NCBI RefSeq assembly: GCF_000972705.2
Contig: NZ_LATL02000141.1
Coordinates: forward strand, 1-38,026
Direction: 5' to 3'
Source of the DNA: Limnoraphis robusta CS-951
GTDB taxonomy: Bacteria; Cyanobacteriota; Cyanobacteriia; Cyanobacteriales; Microcoleaceae
DNA length: 38,026 nt
Under the pieces are notes generated by a model. It was given only the letters and a program-made list of their open reading frames with translations. It ran no database searches and was not told the origin of the DNA. The position numbers and the translations under genes are program-made. Position 1 is the stretch's first letter, and each line of letters opens with the position of its first letter. Shown one piece after another: positions 25,722-33,772 of the stretch.

Positions 25722-26108
25722 CTACTTAACTCGGGAATCTGTCACCTCTCGCACCAATACTGTTATCTGATTCGGATATCCAAATGTAAGAACGGGGTAG
25801 CTTTCCATAGAGATGTAATCTCCGGGATGAATTTGTTCATCTTTATGAAGGGAGACGTGTACATAAATAGAATAACTTGCACTTAGATTTGGAATCTCCC
25901 CTTTTAGGGCAAATTCAATCCGATTCTCAGTCCCTACCTCATGGGAAATATTAGGAATCACCTGTTTGGCAACAACTTTAGAAGGAGCATCAATATAACT
26001 TACATCTTCAAGGTATACATTCCCTGTGGCTCCCGAGAATGAACTCAGTTCTTCAGAGAAAAGAATTTCGCCTCTTACAAGCAATACATGATTGGACGAC
26101 ATTAGCAT
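25722..26108 (-). CDS. YbaY/YscW-like protein
   Basis: A 128-residue beta-rich protein: VLLVRGEILFSEE, NVYLEDVSYIDAPSKVVAKQ, IEFALKGEIPNLSASYSIYV and HPGDYISMESYPVLTFG match the YbaY/YscW pattern (V-x-G-x-I, L-x-DVS-x-x-DAP, Y-x-V-x-V, GD-x7-VLT-x-G). E. coli YbaY is a lipoprotein, but this protein has no lipobox or signal peptide. It lies downstream of the astacin gene on the same strand (172 bp), with unknown function. The start is ATG 26108 or 26102. It might be a chaperone or accessory factor of the secreted-enzyme cluster, which is a guess. Confidence 0.7.
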   Translation of the reverse strand: MLMSSNHVLLVRGEILFSEELSSFSGATGNVYLEDVSYIDAPSKVVAKQVIPNISHEVGTENRIEFALKGEIPNLSASYSIYVHVSLHKDEQIHPGDYISMESYPVLTFGYPNQITVLVREVTDSRVK

Positions 26109-26280
26109 TCATCAAAAAACAGAATAGCTGTTCAAAATTGCTGTTAAAAATTCTAGCATTACGTCCTATTACTAGGATAATCTTTTTCAGTAACAGGGAA
26201 CAGAAAAGGTTGGGAAACAGGAAAATTTCCTAACCTTTAAGCCCAGTTTCCTGATTTTTTACGAGAGAATTTTCCTCAAG

Positions 26281-27273
26281 TTAAGGAAGATAAACAACCT
26301 GACCGGGTTGCAAATTATTAGCCTCTTGTTCTGTAAACAAGTCACCATTAGATGTCTTCATAATTTCACGCCAACGGTTGCCATCACCTAACTCTCGTTG
26401 GGCAACTAAAAACAATGTATCTCCCGGTTTGATCGTGTACGGACGCGATTGAGGAGTTGTCTGTTGATAGAGAAATTGAATAGTCGCTATATCGGCAGCA
26501 CTCAGACCATTCCTTTGCCCGATGGGTCTTCCATGCGGAATAGTCGTAATTGTTGGTTCACCGTTTATAGAAAAAGCTGTAGAGGGGTAGTGCATAATCG
26601 AGTCATAATCGTAGGAGCCGTAGTCATCACCGTCGGTGATATGTTGCTTAAAATTATGCAAATTATTGGAGTTAATGTTCTGTGAATGAATCTGAATGTG
26701 TCGATCGCGATCCTCTCGACTTTGTTCGTGCCATAATCCCAAAGCGTGACCAATTTCATGGATGGCAGAAGCAGTAGTGCAGCCATTGCCTAGACCAATA
26801 TCTTGCTTTCCGCCCTGCATTCCAACATAAGACCAACAGCCATTGGCAGGTTTGAAGTAAACGTAGTTGGGATATTGATTAGCATTACTGTTTGTTCGTT
26901 GAATAAACCGAATGGGGGTTTTCTCTTGCCAGTGAGCGATCGCATCTATAACGCGCTGCTGATTAGGTAAATTAGAATCGATTTCATAGGGAACAATCCC
27001 ATTCGGCCAGCGATACTGCTGTCCAGTAATGAACACACCCCGCTCGCTACCACCTTCTTCTTCAATATCTTTACCCTCTCTAATAGCAGCAGCCTTTTTC
27101 TCCATTTCCTCAACGCTGCCAAGAACAATACAGCCCTCAAAAATAGCTAGTCCATCAACGGCTGCATATTGAACTTCCTTATTCTTAAAGGTAGCCCCAG
27201 AGATGAAACCTATGCGAATATCATTGCTTTCTAGCAATCCATCACAGTTTGTTGCGTCTTGATTTTGAGTCAT
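26281..27273 (-). CDS. Astacin-like metalloprotease (M12A) with C-terminal LysM domain
   Basis: A 330-residue zinc endopeptidase. The N-terminal part of about 85 residues may act as pro-region. The mature-type start QYRWPNGIVPYEID follows, then the zinc motif HEIGHALGLWHEQSR (172-186), with three His ligands, and the Met-turn SIMHYPS (225-231) with the usual Tyr. Residues 279-330 form a LysM domain (YTIKPGDTLFLVAQRELGDG...NLQPGQVVYLP) for binding chitin or peptidoglycan. A near-copy of this LysM, including GDGNRWREI, starts the GH19 chitinase in the same cluster. No signal peptide. The ribosome binding site AGGAG lies 6 bases before ATG. Likely targets are extracellular proteins or fungal wall glycoproteins. 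Confidence 0.92.
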   Translation of the reverse strand: MTQNQDATNCDGLLESNDIRIGFISGATFKNKEVQYAAVDGLAIFEGCIVLGSVEEMEKKAAAIREGKDIEEEGGSERGVFITGQQYRWPNGIVPYEIDSNLPNQQRVIDAIAHWQEKTPIRFIQRTNSNANQYPNYVYFKPANGCWSYVGMQGGKQDIGLGNGCTTASAIHEIGHALGLWHEQSREDRDRHIQIHSQNINSNNLHNFKQHITDGDDYGSYDYDSIMHYPSTAFSINGEPTITTIPHGRPIGQRNGLSAADIATIQFLYQQTTPQSRPYTIKPGDTLFLVAQRELGDGNRWREIMKTSNGDLFTEQEANNLQPGQVVYLP

Positions 27274-27337
27274 AATGTTCTCCTGATTTGAAGTTGAGTT
27301 TTATAGCTAACGGAAAAACGTCAAATATTTTTTACGA

Positions 27338-28417
27338 TCAATCCCAACTGATAACTACCTTTAATTCTTTCGGGTTACGATGTTCAAGCAAGGTACTTTG
27401 ATCGCAGACATCATCAAAGGGAAATCCATAAGCTTTATTATCTATGCTGTGAAGATGCCAGAACTGTGCATAGTAATTAGCCGGATCATTTTTATAATAC
27501 TCTTGTGGATTACACCGATTTTCTGGGCTACCCAATACGTGCCTGTTGAACATAGCGCTAACCTGAGATTGAATCACCTTTTCCATAGCATTTCCTTGAG
27601 CAAATACTCCCGCACACTCAAAAACTTCCCAAGAAGTGGGATAGTTAATTTTATATTTTGTATTCACATCACCATCCTTTGTAAAAGTGAAAACATTGTC
27701 TTCTACTTTTCCTGTAAACGTTCCCTCATGGGTTTTAAAAACCAGTGGATTTGACGTATAATATTGCCACATTTCAGCAATGTAACTATCAAAGTATTTT
27801 TCGTCTTGTTGACCCCGAGCAAAACTGCCTTTAAAAGGTGCTAAAATTCTGTAGGGTTGCTGAACCAGAGATTGAAACTCGGCGGGGACGCTTTTCATAT
27901 ACTCACTGAACAAGATGCTTCTAGATTCAGTTATTCCCAGTTTTGTTGAAACTCCATCGGTTCCTATCAATTCAATGGTCATTGGAAAACCAAACTGATC
28001 GACTTGAGTTGTATTACCGTGAAAACCAGCATCGTCAATGGTAAATTCTAGCCAATCAAAATAAACGTCTGTATTGGGGTCAGATGGATTGGCTGTATTT
28101 GGGCCAACAAAACCATTTCCATTGTTAACAATTTTCAAATATACTGGTGAACCGAGACCAATATATGCGCGACCCGAATTGATTTGACCAACTTCTATTT
28201 CCGGTAATTCACTGAGTTTATGTAAATAATTGCACCAGTTTTGTCCATTTTTAGTCAAATGACCGGGCGCATCGTTATCACTCTCATTGCAGGGAATTAA
28301 ACTACCATTTTTGTCTACATGACCAAATTGACCCGTAGAATTTTTTCCGAGAATGACAAAGTAAATCTGTTCGGAGGAATACTGTCCTTTGGTGTTATTG
28401 GTGAATGAAAATTTCAT
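27338..28417 (-). CDS. GH64 / thaumatin-like beta-1,3-glucanase
   Basis: A 359-residue protein of the GH64-thaumatin-like superfamily, which cuts beta-1,3-glucan, a main polymer of fungal and oomycete walls. Seen are IYFVILGKNSTGQFGHVD, INSGRAYIGLGSPVYLKI, VYFDWLEFTIDDAGFHGNTT and VDQFGFPMTIEL. E124 (WLEFT) and D140 (VDQFG) sit where the two catalytic acids of Streptomyces GH64 are expected. The C-terminal half has the SYIAEMWQYYTSNPLVF and AMFNRHVLG-type segments. No signal peptide: the protein begins MKFSFTNNTKGQ. It is in the astacin/CAP/GH17/GH19 gene run, 65 bp upstream of the astacin gene. Confidence 0.85.
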   Translation of the reverse strand: MKFSFTNNTKGQYSSEQIYFVILGKNSTGQFGHVDKNGSLIPCNESDNDAPGHLTKNGQNWCNYLHKLSELPEIEVGQINSGRAYIGLGSPVYLKIVNNGNGFVGPNTANPSDPNTDVYFDWLEFTIDDAGFHGNTTQVDQFGFPMTIELIGTDGVSTKLGITESRSILFSEYMKSVPAEFQSLVQQPYRILAPFKGSFARGQQDEKYFDSYIAEMWQYYTSNPLVFKTHEGTFTGKVEDNVFTFTKDGDVNTKYKINYPTSWEVFECAGVFAQGNAMEKVIQSQVSAMFNRHVLGSPENRCNPQEYYKNDPANYYAQFWHLHSIDNKAYGFPFDDVCDQSTLLEHRNPKELKVVISWD

Positions 28418-28497
28418 CAGGTTTACCTAATTAAGAAGCGAGTTTGTAATGATTGGGAAAAGCCAAATATTTAGCTATAAAGGCTTTTCCCTAGTTG

Positions 28498-28908
28498 TTA
28501 TTGCGGCGTGGCAAAAACTTGTGTCCAATAATGTTTGTAATTAACTTCCCCAGTATCGTTGGCTAGAAAATAATAACCAACACCAATTTCTTTTGAATCA
28601 GGACTCAGAATATTTTTGCGATGTCCATCACTGTTCATCCATCCTTCTACAACTTGCTCTGGAGTTGAGCCACCCGCGTAAATATTCTCCGCACAATATG
28701 ACCATTGATAACCTGCTGAATTAATGCGATCGCCGATTTTAGAACCCGTTGAACCTGTATGGCTAAAAAAGTCATTTAATGCCATATCTACAGTATGTTT
28801 TTGGGCTACTGCTCCTAACACTGGATTAAACTTTAACGGTGATAAACCCGCTTGAGAACGCTGAATATTTGTGAGTTCTACCACTCGCATAATGTCTTGT
28901 GGATTCAT
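28498..28908 (-). CDS. CAP (SCP/PR-1-like) domain protein
   Basis: A 136-residue protein that is nothing but a CAP domain: VELTNIQRSQAGLSPLKFNP, the cavity His in AQKHTVDMALNDFFSHTG, Glu in CAENIYAGG, and GWMNSDGHRKNILSP with the second His, then YYFL...YWTQVFATP. Plant PR-1 and bacterial YkwD are in this family; PR-1 binds sterols and inhibits oomycetes and fungi. No signal peptide. The ATG at 28908 has AGGAG at good distance; a TTG at 28917 lies too close to it. It is between the GH64 and GH17 genes on the same strand. Confidence 0.9.
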   Translation of the reverse strand: MNPQDIMRVVELTNIQRSQAGLSPLKFNPVLGAVAQKHTVDMALNDFFSHTGSTGSKIGDRINSAGYQWSYCAENIYAGGSTPEQVVEGWMNSDGHRKNILSPDSKEIGVGYYFLANDTGEVNYKHYWTQVFATPQ

Positions 28909-29037
28909 GGGTAACAATCTCCTAATTACTAATGTTGTGAACGGATTACAGTTTTGAGAATTTGGAAAAATTTCAGTGCAGAATCGGGAAGTTTTTGGGG
29001 ATTATTAATCCGCCTAAAGATAAGTTTTGAGGAAAAA

Positions 29038-29180
29038 TTAAAGGATTACACTAACGGGCTTTCTACCCAAATTAATCGCCTCATTAACAGTATCAACGAA
29101 GATATCAATCTTGTTGCCTAGAACTGCCGTACCCTTATCTAAAGCTGTTGCGGGAACTTCCCTTCTATCCCACAATACCA
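29038..29180 (-). pseudogene. Remnant of a 3D-domain (MltA/RlpA-like) protein
   Basis: On the minus strand one frame reads EVPATALDKGTAVLGNKIDI, FVDTVNEAINLGRKPVSVIL and stop. This is the C-terminal part of a 3D domain: consensus D-T-G-x2-I-x-G-x2-I-D-(I/V)-(F/Y)-x-D-T-x2-EA-x2-(F/W)GR. Only the last catalytic-type Asp region is left, and the upstream part is not in frame. It lies between the CAP and GH17 genes, so a sixth wall-degrading gene (peptidoglycan lytic) may have been lost here. The rest of 28918-29225 holds nothing else that I can name. Confidence 0.5.
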
Positions 29181-29225
29181 ATAGGTTTGTTGAGTAGACA
29201 TAACTTAACTTTTCCTTTTTTGCAG

Positions 29226-30215
29226 TTAGATTTTCTTCTGCATATACTCACCCTGTTGGTTGAGATACCAAAGCCCATAATGCCCTTCAGCGCCATTGGG
29301 TCCTTGCCAGGGGTTGGCTGGGGGAATTTGAGCATTGCGATCGCTTTTCCAAGGTTCATCGAAGGCTTCAAACAAGTAAGTTATTACCCGATTTTCAAAT
29401 GCCCACTTGTCAATTGCTTCATAATAAGCGAGGAGGTTTGCCACATTATTGTTTGTGTTGTTAAAACTAATTCCCTCTGATGGCCACCCCGTTTCGCCAA
29501 TCATTACTTCACACTGGGGATTAATATTTGCCACCGCAGTTTTGATTTGATAAAAAGCCTGACCCACTTGATTTACACCGTCGGCTGGGGTAGCAGTGTT
29601 CGTAGCCGGATAAAGATTGCATTGGATAAAATCGCAATTCTGGATTAATGTTTTTAACTGAGTGTAATAGGGGCTGTTTGGATTGGCGATTTCTCCAAAA
29701 GTATGGGAACGAACACCCACTTTAACACCCAGATTGTGAGCTTTTTGTTTATTCGTCACAATCATCTGGTTAACAACATTTGCTTTCTCTGCATCGGTGA
29801 CATATTCATTGGTAAAAACTAATGAAGTTACCGTGTTGGGATAAAGACTATTCGCTTCGGAAACCGCAGAAAAAGCCGCTTCAATTTCTAACTGTTGGTG
29901 TGCTGGATTATCATGCTGATATATTCCCTGAGCAACTTCAATCGCAACTCTGCCTGTTTGTCGATTTAACTGTGCCGCAGCAATAGCAACAAGACAGTTA
30001 GAATCAAGCTGATTCCAAGGCGTTGTTGGTGGGTAATATCCTGCATAACCCATGCTGTAGGTGCTGATTTTATTGAACTGAGGTGCGATGATTTCCAGCA
30101 TCCGAATAATATCTTGCTGGCTGTATGAGTTCCAAAGGGGAACTTTGGCATTTGGAGGCGTTCCTGTCCATTGACCCACATAAGGACTAAAAGCCACACC
30201 CAGAAATTCAGACAT
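29226..30215 (-). CDS. GH17 beta-1,3-glucanase-like glycosidase
   Basis: A 329-residue (beta/alpha)8 glycosidase of family 17, in which plant PR-2 glucanases are found. The start GVAFSPYVGQWTGTPPNA leads into strand 1. The acid/base Glu is E137 in SLVFTNEYVTD, and the nucleophile is E241 in EVMIGETGWPSEG, the GH17 signature. FIQCNLYP and YLFEAFDEPWKS are other barrel strands of the family. The C-terminus (EGHYGLWYLNQQGEY) is normal. No signal peptide; starts at ATG 30215, with GAGGAAAG upstream. Next in the run to the GH19 gene upstream. Likely substrate beta-1,3-glucan. Confidence 0.9.
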   Translation of the reverse strand: MSEFLGVAFSPYVGQWTGTPPNAKVPLWNSYSQQDIIRMLEIIAPQFNKISTYSMGYAGYYPPTTPWNQLDSNCLVAIAAAQLNRQTGRVAIEVAQGIYQHDNPAHQQLEIEAAFSAVSEANSLYPNTVTSLVFTNEYVTDAEKANVVNQMIVTNKQKAHNLGVKVGVRSHTFGEIANPNSPYYTQLKTLIQNCDFIQCNLYPATNTATPADGVNQVGQAFYQIKTAVANINPQCEVMIGETGWPSEGISFNNTNNNVANLLAYYEAIDKWAFENRVITYLFEAFDEPWKSDRNAQIPPANPWQGPNGAEGHYGLWYLNQQGEYMQKKI

Positions 30216-30321
30216 AAAATACTTTCCTCAATGATTGAAATGTATTCTGTAGCCACAGTAATAGTTAAGTTTTTAGCTGTGCGTTTAGAACAGTTTCCAA
30301 AAACTTTTTTCAACAGAATCT

Positions 30322-31245
30322 TTAGTAGTGCGCCATGCGATCGCAGTAGATATTATCGCCCTGACTCACACCCAACATTTGGGTAAAACGCTCGTAGAAA
30401 CCCACCCGATCGCGAACTTTATCATTGGTAGGGATACTACATTCAAGACCACCATTGATAATATTAATAGTCATGCCAAACCCGGGTACACGTCCCTTGC
30501 TGGCATCATCGGCAGAGGGTGTCCAACCGCCAGTCATTACTTCGTGACAAGAAGGCTTGGGTGGCTGCGGGGTCATCCAAAACCACAAAGCTGTTCGGAA
30601 GGCAATCTCTCCATCGGTCTTAACCAAGTCCGGGTTATTCAGCAAGTCTAAACCCAAAGCTTGACCGACTTGACCATAATTGTAGTTCCAGGACAGTTGT
30701 ATTGGACCGCGACCGTAATAGGAGCGACCTGGCGCACAAGGATAGGTGGTATTTGATGGGTCACAGTATTGACTGGTCGGGTTTTGTTCTTCAATAAAGT
30801 GCAGACCCCAAGCAAAACGTCCACCGGGAGCAGCGTCCCAGCCTCCTGTTGTTTCGTGGGCAATATTTGCTAAGAAAGCGGCGGCTTCCTGTTTGCGTTG
30901 CTCATCTGAACCGGAGTTGCAAAACTGGGGGTAGTGCTTGGTTGCATTCACTAAACTGTCGTAGGTGTAGAGGGCGTTCCGGTTTGGGAACATGGCTTCA
31001 TAAGTCTGAGATGATATCAGACCTGCAAAACCATTACCACCGGGCGACGGAGGGGGAGTAGTAGAACCGGGAAGACAGATTTCCTGACCGACTTGCAAAT
31101 TGCTGGCATCATTATCTGTCATTGGGCTGCCGTCTGGTTTTTGAATTTCACGCCAACGATTACCATCACCTAATTGTTGCTCGGCAATTTTGTAAAGCTC
31201 ATCTCCAGACTTAATAATGTAAGATCTGCCGACTGTACAAGACAT
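30322..31245 (-). CDS. LysM-GH19 chitinase
   Basis: A 307-residue enzyme that cuts chitin, related to plant class I/II chitinases (PR-3). A LysM domain at about 8-60 ([20 protein letters not shown]...[11 protein letters not shown]) is followed by a Pro/Ser/Gly linker and the GH19 domain. Catalytic Glu are E131 in [10 protein letters not shown] and E153 in [25 protein letters not shown] is the family signature and [12 protein letters not shown] follows. The start is ATG 31245 with TGAGGA just before; TTG 31257 and ATG 31251 are worse. No signal peptide. Its LysM is a near-copy of the one in the astacin gene, which shows exchange or a common origin inside the cluster. Confidence 0.93.
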   Translation of the reverse strand: MSCTVGRSYIIKSGDELYKIAEQQLGDGNRWREIQKPDGSPMTDNDASNLQVGQEICLPGSTTPPPSPGGNGFAGLISSQTYEAMFPNRNALYTYDSLVNATKHYPQFCNSGSDEQRKQEAAAFLANIAHETTGGWDAAPGGRFAWGLHFIEEQNPTSQYCDPSNTTYPCAPGRSYYGRGPIQLSWNYNYGQVGQALGLDLLNNPDLVKTDGEIAFRTALWFWMTPQPPKPSCHEVMTGGWTPSADDASKGRVPGFGMTINIINGGLECSIPTNDKVRDRVGFYERFTQMLGVSQGDNIYCDRMAHY

Positions 31246-31508
31246 AAACATCCTCAATTTATAGGTTGAACAACTAAGCTTTTAGGCTACTGTTGCTGGT
31301 TCTCTACAAAACCACTGTACAGCGCTCGACTCAAGGAATGTACTAACCCATCGGTTAGTTTTTTACCTAGCCAAAAGTACAGGTATTAACTAAGGCAGGG
31401 TACGAGTCATCCGCATCAACATCAATCCGTCTGTTGCTGTAAAAATTTCTACTTCAAATCCGATGCAGAAACTTCGCGTAACTTCTAACCGTATTGCAAC
31501 CGACTCAA

Positions 31509-32141
31509 CTATAAACTAGCAATTCCTCGTTTCAAAGCAGCGATCGCCGCCTGGGTTCTATCATTGACATTCAACTTACTCAAAATATTATTAACATGAA
31601 ACTTCACCGTACTTTTGCTAATATGCAAAATATCGCTAATCTGCTGATTACTTTTCCCCGCAACAATCAGGCGAATGACTTGCAATTCGCGATCGCTTAA
31701 TTGACAGTTTTCCATACGTTCAGCCAGTTTTGCTCCCACAGGAGATGGAATGTACTTTTTCCCCACAAATACTGTACGAATAGCCGCAAAAAGTTCGTCG
31801 GGTTCGGTATCTTTCAGCAAATAACCTTTAGCACCCGCCTGTAGTCCCCGATAGATGTCTTCATCGCCATCATAAGTCGTCAGTACAACAATTTGAGGGT
31901 TAGTACACCCGGCACGGATAGCGGTAATTGCTTCAATTCCATCCATTTGAGGCATTCGCAAATCCATTAATACTACATCGGGTTGATGTTGATTAAACAT
32001 TTTGACCGCTTCTTGTCCATTACGCGCTTGCCCGACAACGGATAAATCAGGTTCCTGCTGCAACAATGAGACTAAACCCTGCCGCACAATCGCATGATCA
32101 TCAGCAATTAATACACGAATTGAATGATATTTATTCATCAT
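31509..32141 (-). CDS. NarL/FixJ-type response regulator
   Basis: A 210-residue two-component regulator. The receiver domain covers 7-125, with the acidic pair ADD (13-15), phosphorylated D60 in VLMDLRMPQMDG, Thr in VLTTYDGD and Lys in YLLKDTEP. A LuxR-type helix-turn-helix covers about 145-208: LSDRELQVIRLIVAGKSNQQ and HISKSTVKFHVNNILSKL. No kinase gene lies nearby. It is the next gene upstream of the chitinase on the same strand, with a 263-bp gap, and so a good candidate for control of the wall-degrading cluster. That link is inference from position. The gap at 31258-31508 should hold the promoter of the cluster. Confidence 0.92.
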   Translation of the reverse strand: MMNKYHSIRVLIADDHAIVRQGLVSLLQQEPDLSVVGQARNGQEAVKMFNQHQPDVVLMDLRMPQMDGIEAITAIRAGCTNPQIVVLTTYDGDEDIYRGLQAGAKGYLLKDTEPDELFAAIRTVFVGKKYIPSPVGAKLAERMENCQLSDRELQVIRLIVAGKSNQQISDILHISKSTVKFHVNNILSKLNVNDRTQAAIAALKRGIASL

Positions 32142-32232
32142 TTTTACCCCAGATTAAAAACAACCGATTTCCCTATATTTGGGAATCACAACCGTCAAAT
32201 TCATCCAATCAAAGCTGAACATCAACAATAAT

Positions 32233-32373
32233 TTATGTATAAGACTCTTCAGTTTCTTTTAGATATTCTGCTGTTGCTGTAAGCTCATTAACACAACCTT
32301 TCAATGGGAAAACTGAATCTTGATATTTGTCAATACTGACAAGAAGTGCATAGAAATTATCAGTCATATACAT
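32233..32373 (-). pseudogene. N-terminal fragment of a caspase-like (C14) protein
   Basis: A 46-codon frame starts at ATG 32373 after AAGGGAGCA and reads MYMTDNFYALLVSIDKYQDS, then PLKGCVNELTATAEYLKE and stop. YALLVGIDKY...PLKGCVND....YL is the start of the caspase fold in cyanobacterial orthocaspases. The His and Cys of the active site and all else are gone. I read it as a remnant. Apart from it, 32142-32661 has no gene I can support. Confidence 0.65.
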
Positions 32374-32661
32374 TGCTCCCTTTTAATTTTGAATTTCTCT
32401 AGAGTTGTTGTCTTCAGAATATCTACATGAACTGCACCGAAGCAAATTGAAAAACAAAAGGCTGAATGTGGCTTCAGCGTTGAGTTGGAGCAGTAGGGGA
32501 AGTGATTTAACTTCGGGGATTCCCCGAACTTTCGATCTCAACCTACACTCAAGCAACACGGCTTAGTTTATTTTTTATTTAACTACATCTCCTGTATTTC
32601 CAAATTTATATTAACTTTCCTCAATCCTATGCTCTCTTAACTCCTCTATGTCCCAAGTTGA

Positions 32662-32874
32662 TCAGGTTAAAAAGTGATGTAATATTTGATGATTTTTTAG
32701 TCCTAACACTTTCGCGATCGCTGGCAACGTTTTACGTTTTATATCGGACATCATTCCTAGATGCAAATACTTAAAAGCTTCAAAGCTTCTCACCTCTGGA
32801 AACAGGTTTTTGTACAACTGGCAGTATTCGTCCACAAATTTGACTGTGGGCGCGGATGGGCGTGGCTCAACCAT
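32662..32874 (-). pseudogene. IS701-like transposase N-terminal fragment
   Basis: From ATG 32874 the frame reads MVEPRPSAPTVKFVDEYCQL, FPEVRSFEAFKYLHLGMMSD and IKRKTLPAIAKVLGLKNHQ, then HHFLT and stop. This is the start of IS701/IS4-type transposases of cyanobacteria (about 400 residues). The catalytic DDE part is missing. The remnant lies between the caspase fragment and cobK. Confidence 0.7.
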
Positions 32875-32967
32875 ACACTCTGTCTCGATTTTGGCGTTCG
32901 CGAAGCGTCTCAATCATGAGAATCGCTACTAATTATACTTTGGCGAGAGTGACAAAAGAGGGATAGA

Positions 32968-33000
32968 TTTCCCAAAAATAACCTTAATAAACCCGCCCCT
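32968..33000. repeat. Partial GC-rich repeat at the end of cobK
   Basis: TTTCCCAAAAATAACCTTAA through AAACCCGCCCCT matches 2332-2363 at nearly all positions. On the minus strand it supplies the last codons and stop of cobK. It is one half of the composite repeat; the partner GTAGGGGCGGGTT arm is absent here. Confidence 0.6.
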
Positions 33001-33772
33001 GTTGATTGCAACAAAATATAATAGCAGTCTCTAAATCACTCGTTTGTTGAGGATAATTGAGTTTAGGACGGTCAATAATAATCAACGAAATTCCCAATTC
33101 TGACGCAACTTTTCGCTTGGTTTCTTCTCCGCCAGCAACGCCGGATGCTTTGGTAACAACTAAGGAAATATTCCACTGTTTCCAGAGTGCTTTTTCTAGT
33201 TCTGGTGAAATTGGCGGACGGATTGCTATAATATGATTGGGGGTAAAACTTGCATCTAAGGCTGCTTTTAAGGAAACCTCAGACGGAAGAATTCTCACAA
33301 ACAAGGTTGAACGATCTTGCCAACTTTTAAAACGCGCTAAATTGCGATATCCTAGAGTTAACATTACCCGTTGTTGGGTTAGGTAATCTCCCGTTAACAA
33401 GGTTTCAAAGCTGTCTAAATGAATAATCTGTGAATCTTCTGTTTGATAGCAGGGTCGTTCGTAGCGTAAATAGGGGATATGATATTCTGTAGAGGTGGCG
33501 ATCGCTAATTTGGAGATTTCGACAGCATAGGGATGAGACACATCTAAAATAGCGATGATATTTTGCTGTTGAATAAATCCATAAATTTGATGATGATCGA
33601 GTTTTCCCACCCAAATTTTTAGCAAGGAAGACTCAGAAGGATAAAGGCTTTTAGCGCTATCTGTTGTTACGCTAATTATACAGGGAATTTGTGCAGAAGC
33701 GATCGCATTTGCTAACGTTGCACTTTCACTCGTTCCCCCAATTAACCATATTTTACCAGAAGAAGTCAACAT
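32984..33772 (-). CDS. cobK: Precorrin-6A / cobalt-precorrin-6A reductase
   Basis: A 262-residue reductase of corrin-ring (vitamin B12) synthesis using NADPH. Family marks are KIWLIGGTSESATLANAIAS at the N-terminus, AILDVSHPYAVEIS, RYERPCY and the C-terminal LVVTKASGVAGGEETKRKV, with (V/T)K-(A/N)-SG-x2-GG-x2-K. The reading frame stays intact to QQGRVY, whose codons and TAA come from a GC-rich dispersed repeat, so the natural C-terminus was changed by a few residues. Its ATG follows the stop of the DUF4058 gene directly, so it is translated from the NACHT-DUF4058 transcript. No other cobalamin gene is in the window. Confidence 0.92.
   Translation of the reverse strand: MLTSSGKIWLIGGTSESATLANAIASAQIPCIISVTTDSAKSLYPSESSLLKIWVGKLDHHQIYGFIQQQNIIAILDVSHPYAVEISKLAIATSTEYHIPYLRYERPCYQTEDSQIIHLDSFETLLTGDYLTQQRVMLTLGYRNLARFKSWQDRSTLFVRILPSEVSLKAALDASFTPNHIIAIRPPISPELEKALWKQWNISLVVTKASGVAGGEETKRKVASELGISLIIIDRPKLNYPQQTSDLETAIIFCCNQQGRVY

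Noticed and set aside
30171..30386. Plus-strand open frame across the gap between GH17 and GH19 genes
   Set aside because: It mostly overlaps both genes in antisense and has no family pattern.
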